A DNA stretch of 64,000 nucleotides from Actinomadura madurae (lineage in GTDB: Bacteria > Actinomycetota > Actinomycetes > Streptosporangiales > Streptosporangiaceae): assembly GCF_900115095.1 (NCBI RefSeq), contig NZ_FOVH01000003.1, positions 664,155-728,154 of the forward strand, written 5' to 3'. Shown here piece after piece: positions 35,512 to 44,051 of this stretch. A model generated the notes under the pieces. It saw only the letters and a list, made by a program, of their open reading frames with translations. It did no database searches and was not told the origin of the DNA. The position numbers and the translations under genes were made by a program. The number at the start of each line of letters is the position of its first letter. Position 1 is the first letter of the stretch.

Positions 35512-36753
35512 ATGATCTTGCAGCATATGGTGACCATTGTTCGGTGGCCGGGGGCGGCGGCCCTCGCGGCCGGGGTCCCGCTCGCCGCGCTGGTGGCCGC
35601 TGCCCCGGGCATCGCCCACGCGGCGCCCGCGAAGAGGACGGCGGTCGCGAAGGGGGCGGTGTGGGCGGCCCCGCTGAAGGTCCGCGACTTCGACCTGCGC
35701 CGCGGCGCCGACCGGAGCGCGCCGCTGCGGGCGCTCGCCGGCCGGCTGCGCAGGACCGGCGTCGGCGCGCTGCTCGGCGCGTCCGGGTCGAGCAGGCTGG
35801 GCCGGGGCTGCGGCAAGGCCGCCGCGGTGCCGTCCGGTGCGCAGGTGTACTGCTTCGACCGCGCGGACACCGCCACCCGCGCGTGGATCCCGCAGGGCGT
35901 GACGAGCGTGTCGGACGCCGTCGCGGGCGAGCGGTGGTCGGGCGGTGACCGCCCGCTCGTCGTGTCCTGGCACGAGAACGGCAAGGTCAGGATCACGTTC
36001 GTCGACCCGGCCCGGCGCCGCTACCGGCACGTCCTGCTGGTCGAGCCGGTCATGAAGGGCCGGCACGTCACCTACCGGGACATCAAGGTCCACGCGGGCG
36101 GCATCGCCTGGTACGGCGACAGGCTCTACGTGGCCGACACCTGGCGCGGGCTGCGCGAGTTCGACATGCGGCAGATCTACGACCTGGCCAGGAGCAAGGC
36201 GGGCTCGACCGGTCACGCCGGCCGGGTCGGGCTTCACCGTGGCAAGTACTACGCCCACGGATACCGCTTCGTGATGCCGCAGACGGGCGACCGGAGGTTC
36301 ACGCGGGGGCGCGCCCGCGCGTGCAAGGGGTCGGGGCCGCTGCGCATGTCGTGGGTGGGCGTCGACCGGACCCGGTCGCCGCACGTCCTCATCGCGGGCG
36401 AGTACTGCCGCCCGGACCAGGCGCGGGGACGCGTCGTCACCTGGCCGATGGCGGCGCTGGCGGGGAGCGGGACCGCCCGCGCCACCTGGGGGGCGCCCCT
36501 GCCGGGCGACCGGATCCAGGGCGGGGTCAGGACGCGCGGCCACTGGTGGTTCACCCAGGGCCGGGGCACCGAGCGCGGCCGGCTCCTCACGACCCGGCCG
36601 GGCCGGAACGGATGGGGCCGGGTGAAGTACCGGACGATCTCGCACGGCCCCGAGGATCTGTCGTGCTTCCGTGGCCGGCACCGGATCTGGACGATCGCGG
36701 AACGTCCGAACAAGCGGGCTCTATGGAGCTTCCACGCGAGCCCATGCGGTTGA
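35512..36753 (+). CDS. Secreted protein of unknown function
   Basis: 413 residues from ATG 35512 (GTG 35500 would add four). A signal peptide is clear: a positive start, the core AAALAAGVPLAALVAAA, then cleavage near AHA-AP. The mature part is rich in Arg/Gly/Trp with short beta-type motifs (VHAGGIAWYGDRLYVADTWRG, GPLRMSWVGVDRTRSPHVLIAGEY, WWFTQGRG), suggesting a propeller-like fold. Two Cys pairs could form disulfides. No enzyme family is recognised. Its last 167 bp overlap the tail of the convergent MFS gene. Confidence 0.8.
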   Translation: MILQHMVTIVRWPGAAALAAGVPLAALVAAAPGIAHAAPAKRTAVAKGAVWAAPLKVRDFDLRRGADRSAPLRALAGRLRRTGVGALLGASGSSRLGRGCGKAAAVPSGAQVYCFDRADTATRAWIPQGVTSVSDAVAGERWSGGDRPLVVSWHENGKVRITFVDPARRRYRHVLLVEPVMKGRHVTYRDIKVHAGGIAWYGDRLYVADTWRGLREFDMRQIYDLARSKAGSTGHAGRVGLHRGKYYAHGYRFVMPQTGDRRFTRGRARACKGSGPLRMSWVGVDRTRSPHVLIAGEYCRPDQARGRVVTWPMAALAGSGTARATWGAPLPGDRIQGGVRTRGHWWFTQGRGTERGRLLTTRPGRNGWGRVKYRTISHGPEDLSCFRGRHRIWTIAERPNKRALWSFHASPCG

Positions 36754-37876
36754 AGACCCAGACGGCCCCGACCGCCATGACGCCCAGCGCGGCGGCGATC
36801 CAGGCGGTCGACCTGTAGCCCGCCCCGGCGTCGATGGCGAGCCCGCCGAGCCAGGGCCCGACGGTGATACCGACGTTGAACGCGACCACGGTCCCGGCCG
36901 CGACCAGCGTCGGCGCGCCGTCCACCAGCCCGAACGCCCGCGAGTTGAGCGTCGGGTTCGTCCCGAACCCGACGAGGCCGAGCAGGAAGACGAGCACCAC
37001 CACGGGGAGGGGCGACCCGGCCGTCAGCGCGAGCAGCACCGACACGACCGTGAGGCCCCCGAACCCGGTGTACAGGGTCGGGACGCCCCACGCGTCGGCC
37101 GTCCGCCCGCCGGCGGTGATCCCGATGAGGGCGCCGACGCCGTAGAGCGCGAGCACGCCGGGGACCCACCGCTCCGCGATCCCGGTCGTCTCGGTCAGCA
37201 GCGCCCCCAGGTAGCCGAAGGTGACGAGGAGCCCGCTCGTGGCCACCGCGATCGTCCCGTACAGGACCCACAGCCGGGGGACGGCGAGGGCCCGCACCTC
37301 GTCCCGTACCCGGGGCGGTGCGCCCTCGGAGCGCCCCGCCGGGATCGTCGCGGCGACCCCCGCCATCGTGGCCGCGGACATCGCGGCCACCACCCAGAAC
37401 GCCGCCCGCCAGCCGAGGTGCTGCCCGACCACCGTCCCGGCCGGAAGCCCCACGATCGCCGCGACGGTGAGCCCGCCGGCGACGACGCTCATCGCCCTGC
37501 CACGCGCTCTCGCCGGGACGAGGTCGACCGCCGTGGCCGCCGCGACCGCCCAGAACCCGGCGTAGACGAACGCGCCCACGACGCGCATCGCGAACAGCGT
37601 CCAGTACCCGGGTGTCAGCGCGCTGACCACGTGCGTCAGCGCGAACACCGCGAGGAACGCCAGGAGCGCCCGCCGGTGCGGCCACCGCAGCGTCAGGACG
37701 GCGAGGACGGGCGCGCCGGCGAGCATGCCGATCGCGAAGGCCGAGATCAGCAGCCCGGCGGCGGGCACGGAGACCCCGAGGTCGTGCGCCATGCCGGGCA
37801 GCAGGCCGGCCAGCATCAGCTCCGACGTGCCCTGCGCGAAGATCGCCAGCCCCAGCACGTAGACGGCCAGTGGCAT
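36587..37876 (-). CDS. MFS exporter (12-helix DHA1 type) with run-on C-terminus
   Basis: 429 residues from ATG 37876 with ggagg upstream. Twelve hydrophobic segments; LAIFAQGTSELMLAGLLPGMA, APVLAVLTLRWPHRRALL (motif A-like) and VGLPAGTVVGQHLGWR (motif C-like) mark a drug/arabinose-type exporter. The membrane part ends near FNRMGSRG (~36735). The remaining ~50 residues (Ser/Arg/Gly/Pro) are the antisense of the neighbour's coding sequence, so the original stop appears lost. A TetR gene lies upstream on the same strand and is the likely repressor. Confidence 0.88.
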   Translation of the reverse strand: MPLAVYVLGLAIFAQGTSELMLAGLLPGMAHDLGVSVPAAGLLISAFAIGMLAGAPVLAVLTLRWPHRRALLAFLAVFALTHVVSALTPGYWTLFAMRVVGAFVYAGFWAVAAATAVDLVPARARGRAMSVVAGGLTVAAIVGLPAGTVVGQHLGWRAAFWVVAAMSAATMAGVAATIPAGRSEGAPPRVRDEVRALAVPRLWVLYGTIAVATSGLLVTFGYLGALLTETTGIAERWVPGVLALYGVGALIGITAGGRTADAWGVPTLYTGFGGLTVVSVLLALTAGSPLPVVVLVFLLGLVGFGTNPTLNSRAFGLVDGAPTLVAAGTVVAFNVGITVGPWLGGLAIDAGAGYRSTAWIAAALGVMAVGAVWVFNRMGSRGSSIEPACSDVPRSSRSGAGHGSTTDPRGRARSSGTSPGPIRSGPAGS

Positions 37877-37884
37877 CGGTGTCC

Positions 37885-37910
37885 TCCAGTATTGGATAGA
37901 TCAGTACAAA
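37885..37910. promoter_or_regulatory. Possible TetR operator before the MFS gene
   Basis: cagtattggatagatc here and, inverted, gatccaatatgg at 38559-38570 upstream of tetR share the core attggat/gatc. The AT-rich stretch stands out from the GC-rich background. Assignment to TetR is inference. Confidence 0.35.
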
Positions 37911-37950
37911 ATTGGGCCGAAAAAAGGGGCGGCGCGCGGGCCGCCGGGGT

Positions 37951-38526
37951 CTAGACCGAGTGCATGGCGGTGTCGGCGATCGCCGTGAGGGCGGGCCGCC
38001 CCGCGCCGCCGCGGGCGGCGACCTGGATACCGCTGATGGTCGAGATCATGAAGTGCGCCAGCGCGTCCGCGTCCTTGGCGGGGTCGATCTCGCCCGCCTG
38101 GACGGCGCGCTCGATCGCGGCCTTGAGGGCGGCGAGCCGCCGGCGCCGGTCCCGTCCGAGCCGCTCGGCGATGTCGGGGTCGTGCGGGCCGAGCTCGACG
38201 GTCGCGTTCACCACGAGGCACCCGGACGGGTCGTTCTCGTCCGGGGCGACGGCCCACTCCAGAACGGTGCGGAGCCGCTCCCGGATCGGCGTCCCGTCGT
38301 CCTTGAGCAACTCGATGAGCCGGGTGGTGCGCACGTCCATGTAGTGCGACAGCGCCTTGACGAACAGTTCGTGCTTGCTGGCGAACGTGTTGTAGATGCT
38401 GCTGCGCCCGAGCCCGGTGGCCGCGCACAGCTCCTGCGTGGACGTCGCCTCATACCCGGCCGTCCAGAACGCCCGCATGGCCGCCTCGACGGCCCGCCCC
38501 TCGTCGAACTTCCTGGGCCGCGCCAT
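37951..38526 (-). CDS. TetR-family regulator
   Basis: 191 residues. N-terminal HTH: FDEGRAVEAAMRAFWTAGYEATSTQELCAATGLGRSSIYNTFASKHELF. C-terminal ligand domain with CLVVNATVELGPHDPDIAERL, as in the TetR_C_16/AcrR-like group. 74 bp separate it from the MFS gene it precedes. A shared motif, attggatagatc (37889-37900) upstream of the MFS and gatccaat (38559-38566) upstream of tetR, could be its operator. Confidence 0.9.
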   Translation of the reverse strand: MARPRKFDEGRAVEAAMRAFWTAGYEATSTQELCAATGLGRSSIYNTFASKHELFVKALSHYMDVRTTRLIELLKDDGTPIRERLRTVLEWAVAPDENDPSGCLVVNATVELGPHDPDIAERLGRDRRRRLAALKAAIERAVQAGEIDPAKDADALAHFMISTISGIQVAARGGAGRPALTAIADTAMHSV

Positions 38527-38569
38527 ACCCGCACCGTAACACGTTATGGACAGCTCGATCCAATATGGC

Positions 38570-41500
38570 TCAGGCGAGCTCGTCCAATCGGACGAGCCGG
38601 TGCCGGTCCGGGTGTGCCAGGAGAGCCTGACCGTGGGCCAGGGGGCCGTGCAGTTCGGGGGGAATCTCCCACAGCCTCGCCTCGTGCCCGCCGACGTAGC
38701 TGGTCAGCAGCACGGGGGCGCCCAGCTCCCGCAGGGCGACGACCACGGGATCGAGCGGTTCGCCGAGCGTGATCTGATGCCGCGCGAGCACGAGGTGGAT
38801 GCCGTGCTCGCGGCTGGTTCTCAGCTGGGGGAGGAACTCGGCGAGCGGATCGTCCCGGAGCAACCGCTGGCGACCCGCCACGACGATGTAGACCGCGGGG
38901 CCGCTGCCGCTGATCAGGCGCGCCCTCACACTCCAGATGGCCTCGTTCAGCATCGGGCCGAAATCGTCGGCCGACGTCGTGTACCGCACACCGGCCTCCG
39001 CCCAGCCGGTCCTGGGGGTCAGCCGGGCATCGCCCTCGTCCAGGACGTAGACGGCCTGGTCGCGACCGGTGCCGGTCGACACCAGCTCGTCCACGATCCG
39101 GCGCACCAGGACGGTCTTGCCGGATCCGTACGGGCCGCTGATCAGCAGATGCCGATCGATGCCGAAGTCATGGAGCGCCGGCTCGCCGGTCTCAGGGGCG
39201 GTGCCGAGCCTCACCTGGCGGGACGCCCGCGCTCGGGGGCGTGCGGGGGTCGCATCGAAGGCGGAGACCCATCGGAAGCGTTCGGCGAAGCCGGGCACCG
39301 TGCGGAACAGTTCGCGGAAACGGGCCGGCTCGCCGCAGAGGATCATCAAGGGGCCGTCGGGGTCCTCGTCCATTGCGGAGATCAGGCTCTCGATGGTGGC
39401 GGCGCCGAGGTAACCGGTCTCCGGATCCTGGTCCGGCCGGTCGTGGACGAGGACGGCACCGCCCGGGGTGAGCCTGTAGATCCCCGACACGGTGGCGGCG
39501 GGATCGTCCTCGGAGCCCGGCGACTCGGCGTACGCCAGCGAGGTCAGGTTGCTCCGCGTGAGCGCTCCGAGGTCGGCGAGCATGTCCACGTACAACCGGG
39601 CCGCCGCGGACATCTCGGGCGTACGCGGCCCGGGAAGGACCAGATGGCGTGGCCCGCCGGGGACACCGTCGCGGACGTCGTCGGCCTCTGCCTGCAAGAT
39701 CTGCCGCAGCGCGTCCCGCACCCGTGCGCCGTCGACCGGCTCGCCCTCGGGCGTCCGCCGCCTGTCCTCGACCGCCTCGTCCAGGCCGGTGATCAGGCGG
39801 TCCAGCGCGGCCGGGGCCACGGCATCCAGCGCGGTTCGCCGGCGCTCGCGGGGTCCGATGACCAGATCGTCGACGATGGTGCCCTCCGCCGACATCGCCC
39901 GCCAGCGGTTCCGAGCCCGGGTGACGAAGTCGTCGACGACGGAGGCGGGGGGCTCCTCCGCCACGGTGAACGGTTGCGGAGAGCCGCCGCCGGCGAGGAG
40001 GTACGCCGCTCTGTCGTCGGGAAAGGGGAGGTTCGGTCGTCCGAGGACGCGTTCAAGCTCGGCGGGAGGCAATCGGCTCGCCGCGATGCGCCACCCGAGG
40101 AGGGGCAGGAAACGGTCCCACATCGTGGTGTTCTCGACGGTGGACGAGGCGAGCAGGAGTTGCACGCCGAGGGCTCTGCCTCGCTGAGCCAGGGAGAGGA
40201 GCGTCTCGCCCACCTCGCGCCTGCTGGACGGGAACGTCAGCGACACGTCGGCCACGACCAGCAGGCGCGGCGCCTCTTCGGAGGGCGTCGTGGTGGTGGC
40301 CTCGGAGGCCCCCGGGATGTTCCGCGGTGGCCTGGCGGACCGGGTGCCGAGTTCGTGCGTCAGGTAGTCGAGGAAGCGCTGGAGCTCGTCAGGGTGCCCG
40401 AGCAGTTCGTCCCGCGTGTAGCGGACGTGCGGGAGATCGAGGGGTTCGCCGAGAGGATGCTCGCCCAGGCCGGCGAAGGCGAGGCTCAGGTTCGCGGGGG
40501 AGTGCCCGGCGGCGAGGGCGAGGGTGACAACCCGGACGATGCGCTGCCTGTCTTCGGGGGTGCCGGTGATCAGGCCGTGCGGGAGCCCGGCGGAGGCGTC
40601 CAGCGGGTAGAGGCTGACGACGTTTCCGGCCGGGTCGTAGCCGATCGCCGGGTTGCGCGGAGTGGAGGCGGGCCGTGCCCAGGCCTCCTGGAACATCCCG
40701 CTGGGGCCGCCGCCGTTCAGCCGGAGCACGTCGAACCGCGGGACGGCGGAGGGCACGACTTCCGGCTCGGGCTCCGCGGTGGACGGGGAGGTCTCGTACC
40801 TTTCGAGGAAGTGCCTCCGCATGCGGTTCCCAAGAGGGGCGACGCTGTCCGCGAGGATGCGGGCGGGTCGGAACCGGGGGCGGGCCTGCTCGCCGAAGAC
40901 GTGAAGGAAGGCCGCGTCCTCGTCGTGCCGGCTGGGCGTCCCGAGCACCCAGCCGATCCTGTCCGCGAACGGCGTCGGTGCGGGCGAATCCGAGGGTGAG
41001 CAGAGCACGAAGGTGATGCCGTGGGCCGGGCCTTCTCTGTAGAGATCTTCGAGCGACGTCCCCAGGTCCGGATACGCCTCCAGCAAGGGGCCGAAGTCGT
41101 CGATGACCGCGATGAGGGCGGGGAGCGGATCGAGTGGCCGTCCGTCGTCGACGGCGGCCTGGTACTCCTCCCAGGTGCCGACTCCGGCGGCCCGGAGGAT
41201 GCCCTTCCGGCGCTGTCGCTCGGCCTTGAGAACCTTGGGTATGTCGCTCACCGCATGAGAGGACGCCGCCGGGGCGTACACGCCCTGGGTCGTGTGCGGA
41301 AGGCTTCCGAGGCCGGCGAACGACATGGGCTCGGCGAAGCCGAAGAAGTTGAAGGTGACGATGTTCGGCGAATGGGTCAGCGCGAGGCTGAGGACGAGTG
41401 TCCGCATCAATGCGTCGCGTTCGGGGCGTGGACCGGTGATCTGCCCGTGCGGCGGTTCCGGATCGCCGCGGAGGACGTCCAGCCATACCGGGCCGACGTT

Positions 41501-43090
41501 GTCCACTCCGATCAGCGTGGGGCGCGGGGGCCGGTCCCAGTCGTCGCCGAGGAGGTCGTCGACCGGCCTGCCGAGGAGTTCCAGCAGGTCGGGAGCCGCA
41601 GGCGGGCCAGGGGCGAGGTGGTCGCGGGCCTCCGGGGTGAGGACGGCGAAGTGGTCGGTGTCGGCCGCGAGGGCGACCGGGCCGCCGTCGGTGGGGAGCA
41701 GGGCGCGGAACGTCTCGGCGGACGTCCCGGCGCGGCGCTCGATCTCGGCGGAGACGGCTTCCAGGACGTGCCGGGTGTGCAGCGCCTCGGGGCGCGGGAG
41801 GGTGTCGAGCAGGGCCTCGCGGGCGCCGGGGACGAACGCGTAGTGGACGCCGCCCGCCGGGCGGAGCAGGCCGCTGAGCAGGACCTCGGCGAGCTGCCCC
41901 GGTCCCGAGCCGCCGAGGACGCGGTGCTGGATGAGCCGCATCACCGGGAGGGACGGGACGGAGACGGCGACGTGCGCGGCGAGTTCGGCGGCGTCCGGGG
42001 ACGCGGTGGCGAGGAAGCGGCGGACGCGTTCGGCGACCGGCAGTTCCCGCTCGCGACGTACCGGGGCGGCCGTCCCGGACGGGCGGGCGGGCAGCGTCGC
42101 GACGGCGGCCGGCTGCGGTTCCGAGCCGGCGACCAGCCGGGCCCAGGCGCCGAACCAGCGCGGCGAGATCTCCAGGACGGGCACCGGCACCCCGGCCCCG
42201 GCGGCGCCGTCGTACGGGGTGAAGCGCAGGTCGGTGTTCGGCGCGCCGGGGCGCGGGAGGTGGGCGAGGCCCGGCGCGGCGGGGGCGGCGGTGCGCCGCC
42301 AGAGCCGCTCGGCGAGGGGCTGGACGATGGCGGTCGGCCCCGCCTGGGCCCAGCTGCGGACGGCGTGGGCGGCGCGCCCGTCCCACCAGTGCGGGCCGGA
42401 GCAGTCGCTGAGGACGAGCACGGCCTGGCGGCCGGAGGTGTCCAGCAGCGTGCGCGGGTCCCGGGGCGGGGCCTCGGGCGAGGAGGTGACGCGGCCGGTC
42501 GCGTCGAGGTAGCTGACGTGGACGTCCTGGAACGCGCCCTGGCGGACGAGCGTCTCGGCCAGCTCGCGGGCGAGCGGACGCCACAGCCGCATCGTCGGGC
42601 CCGCGTCCACGACCAGGCTGAGGCCGAGCCAGCGTTCCGGCGACGGGACGAGGACGGGCGTCCACAAGCGGGTGTCGGCGATGCGGGCGGCGGTGGCGTC
42701 CTCGTCCAGCTCGCGCCGGTGCCTGGAGGGGACGCGGCGCTTCAGCGGGCGCAGCGCCCGCTGCACGCCGAGCGGGTCGGCGAGCATCGGCGCGGTCGGG
42801 ACGAGCACCTCGGACGCCTCACCCACCGGCTCCGCCTCGGTGGCGGGACGGGGATGGAGCCCGGTCAGCGGCTCGGCGGGCGGGGGCGGTGCGGGCGGGG
42901 CGGGGGGCGTCGCGAGGCCGGGTTCGTCCGCGCGCCCTTCGGAGACGGGCGGCAGAACCGGCGGCCCAGGGGGAGCTGCCTCTCCGGGAGGGGAGATGTG
43001 GCAGGCGAGCCACAGCATCTCGCTCAGCTCGCGGGCGTCCGGCGGCGGCCCGATGGCCGAGAGGGCGTCCCGGAGGCGGTCAATCGTCAT
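38570..43090 (-). CDS. SAV_2336-type giant protein: vWA-like, EccC-like and EccA-like dead ATPases, one live P-loop ATPase
   Basis: 1506 residues from ATG 43090, overlapping the moxR stop by 11 bp. Residues 1-110: helix plus Pro-rich linker. About 150-300: vWA-like fold (GLSLVVDAGPTM, QAVLVLSDCSG) with a degenerate metal site, typical of SAV_2336 N-terminal proteins. About 525-750: EccC/FtsK-like ATPase, recognisable by LMRTLVLSLALTHSP, but Walker A reads TGPRPERDA. About 805-1045: a second dead copy (TGTPEDRQR). About 1145-1275: EccA/CbbX-like AAA+, with dead Walker A (GPRTPEMS) and Walker B (VLVHDR) but a preserved GYLG...MILCGEPARFRELF...FAERF tail. About 1305-1500: an intact ATPase with GPYGSGKT (1319-1326) and AVYVLDEGD. 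It looks built from type VII secretion motor parts. Likely the effector or motor of the MoxR/VMAP operon. Confidence 0.85.
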   Translation of the reverse strand: MTIDRLRDALSAIGPPPDARELSEMLWLACHISPPGEAAPPGPPVLPPVSEGRADEPGLATPPAPPAPPPPAEPLTGLHPRPATEAEPVGEASEVLVPTAPMLADPLGVQRALRPLKRRVPSRHRRELDEDATAARIADTRLWTPVLVPSPERWLGLSLVVDAGPTMRLWRPLARELAETLVRQGAFQDVHVSYLDATGRVTSSPEAPPRDPRTLLDTSGRQAVLVLSDCSGPHWWDGRAAHAVRSWAQAGPTAIVQPLAERLWRRTAAPAAPGLAHLPRPGAPNTDLRFTPYDGAAGAGVPVPVLEISPRWFGAWARLVAGSEPQPAAVATLPARPSGTAAPVRRERELPVAERVRRFLATASPDAAELAAHVAVSVPSLPVMRLIQHRVLGGSGPGQLAEVLLSGLLRPAGGVHYAFVPGAREALLDTLPRPEALHTRHVLEAVSAEIERRAGTSAETFRALLPTDGGPVALAADTDHFAVLTPEARDHLAPGPPAAPDLLELLGRPVDDLLGDDWDRPPRPTLIGVDNVGPVWLDVLRGDPEPPHGQITGPRPERDALMRTLVLSLALTHSPNIVTFNFFGFAEPMSFAGLGSLPHTTQGVYAPAASSHAVSDIPKVLKAERQRRKGILRAAGVGTWEEYQAAVDDGRPLDPLPALIAVIDDFGPLLEAYPDLGTSLEDLYREGPAHGITFVLCSPSDSPAPTPFADRIGWVLGTPSRHDEDAAFLHVFGEQARPRFRPARILADSVAPLGNRMRRHFLERYETSPSTAEPEPEVVPSAVPRFDVLRLNGGGPSGMFQEAWARPASTPRNPAIGYDPAGNVVSLYPLDASAGLPHGLITGTPEDRQRIVRVVTLALAAGHSPANLSLAFAGLGEHPLGEPLDLPHVRYTRDELLGHPDELQRFLDYLTHELGTRSARPPRNIPGASEATTTTPSEEAPRLLVVADVSLTFPSSRREVGETLLSLAQRGRALGVQLLLASSTVENTTMWDRFLPLLGWRIAASRLPPAELERVLGRPNLPFPDDRAAYLLAGGGSPQPFTVAEEPPASVVDDFVTRARNRWRAMSAEGTIVDDLVIGPRERRRTALDAVAPAALDRLITGLDEAVEDRRRTPEGEPVDGARVRDALRQILQAEADDVRDGVPGGPRHLVLPGPRTPEMSAAARLYVDMLADLGALTRSNLTSLAYAESPGSEDDPAATVSGIYRLTPGGAVLVHDRPDQDPETGYLGAATIESLISAMDEDPDGPLMILCGEPARFRELFRTVPGFAERFRWVSAFDATPARPRARASRQVRLGTAPETGEPALHDFGIDRHLLISGPYGSGKTVLVRRIVDELVSTGTGRDQAVYVLDEGDARLTPRTGWAEAGVRYTTSADDFGPMLNEAIWSVRARLISGSGPAVYIVVAGRQRLLRDDPLAEFLPQLRTSREHGIHLVLARHQITLGEPLDPVVVALRELGAPVLLTSYVGGHEARLWEIPPELHGPLAHGQALLAHPDRHRLVRLDELA

Positions 43091-44051
43091 CGACGGGCCC
43101 GGTCAGGTAGGGCATGATGCGGTCGGCCAGGGCGCGGCGGTCCTCGGTGTCGGCGTGGCGGCACAGGTAGACGGCGTTGAGGAGCTGGTCGGTGGCGAGC
43201 GTCCCGGCCGTGGAGCGTTCGAAGAAGCGGCGGACGAGGTCGTCGCTCTGGTCGGCGAGGCCGCCGAGGTGCTCCCGGACGATCGCCGACAGCTCGGCCT
43301 CCCCGGACGGCTGCCGCAGCTCGACCGTCACGCATCGCCGCAGGAAGGCGGGCGGGAACTCGCGTTCCCCGTTGCTGGTCATCACGACCAGCGGGAACGC
43401 GCGGCACCGCACGGTCCCGGCGGTGACGGTGACGCGGTCGCCGGGACCGTCGGCGGTCATGACCTCGGCGGACGGGTCGGCGCGGCGGGTCAGCTCCGGC
43501 AGCTCGTACTCGCCCTTCTCGAAGATGGTGAGCAGGTCGTTGGGAAGGTCGATGTCGCTCTTGTCGATCTCGTCCACCAGCAGGACGCGCGGCCGTTCGT
43601 AGGGCAGCAGCGCGGTGCCGAGCGGCCCGAGGCGGATGTAGCGGCCGATGTCCTCCTCGCGCGGGGCGTCGTCCCGTCCGGCCGCGTACAGGCGGGTCAG
43701 CGGGTCGTACTGGTAGAGACCGTCCCGCAGGGTGGTCCGGCTGGTGATGGGCCAGTGCAGGACGGGGCCGAGACCGAGTTCGTGCGCCACCGCGTAGGCC
43801 AGCGTCGATTTCCCAGTACCGGGCGGCCCGGTCACGAGCAGCGGACGACGCAGGTACAGTGCGGCGTTGACCTGCTGCACGGCGTCGTCCGAGGGCCGGT
43901 AGGTCGTCGCCTGATGCTCGTTCCCCGAAGGCCGGTCGGGGATCGGCAGGACAGGTTCACCGTCGAACGCGCGCCATGGCGGCGGTGGAGGCAGCCGGTC
44001 GATGCCGTCATGCCTGAGACGGCTCCCGGTGTAGAGCAGCCAGTCGGGCAC
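43080..44051 (-). CDS. MoxR-type AAA+ ATPase of the VMAP operon
   Basis: 323 residues from GTG 44051, directly abutting the preceding TAG. Walker A GPPGTGKS (75-82), Walker B VLLVDEID (~156-163), sensor 1 in VVMTSNGEREFP, and Arg fingers in PPAFLRRC. MoxR ATPases work with vWA-domain proteins as remodelling chaperones; the downstream gene supplies a vWA-like domain and the upstream one a VMAP-C domain, matching the vWA-MoxR-VMAP association. It probably gates or assembles the system on NTP hydrolysis. Confidence 0.9.
   Translation of the reverse strand: MPDWLLYTGSRLRHDGIDRLPPPPPWRAFDGEPVLPIPDRPSGNEHQATTYRPSDDAVQQVNAALYLRRPLLVTGPPGTGKSTLAYAVAHELGLGPVLHWPITSRTTLRDGLYQYDPLTRLYAAGRDDAPREEDIGRYIRLGPLGTALLPYERPRVLLVDEIDKSDIDLPNDLLTIFEKGEYELPELTRRADPSAEVMTADGPGDRVTVTAGTVRCRAFPLVVMTSNGEREFPPAFLRRCVTVELRQPSGEAELSAIVREHLGGLADQSDDLVRRFFERSTAGTLATDQLLNAVYLCRHADTEDRRALADRIMPYLTGPVDDD

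Noticed and set aside
41021..43117. 698-codon open frame opposite the giant SAV_2336-type gene
   Set aside because: Antisense shadow; the minus-strand product has multiple recognisable domains.
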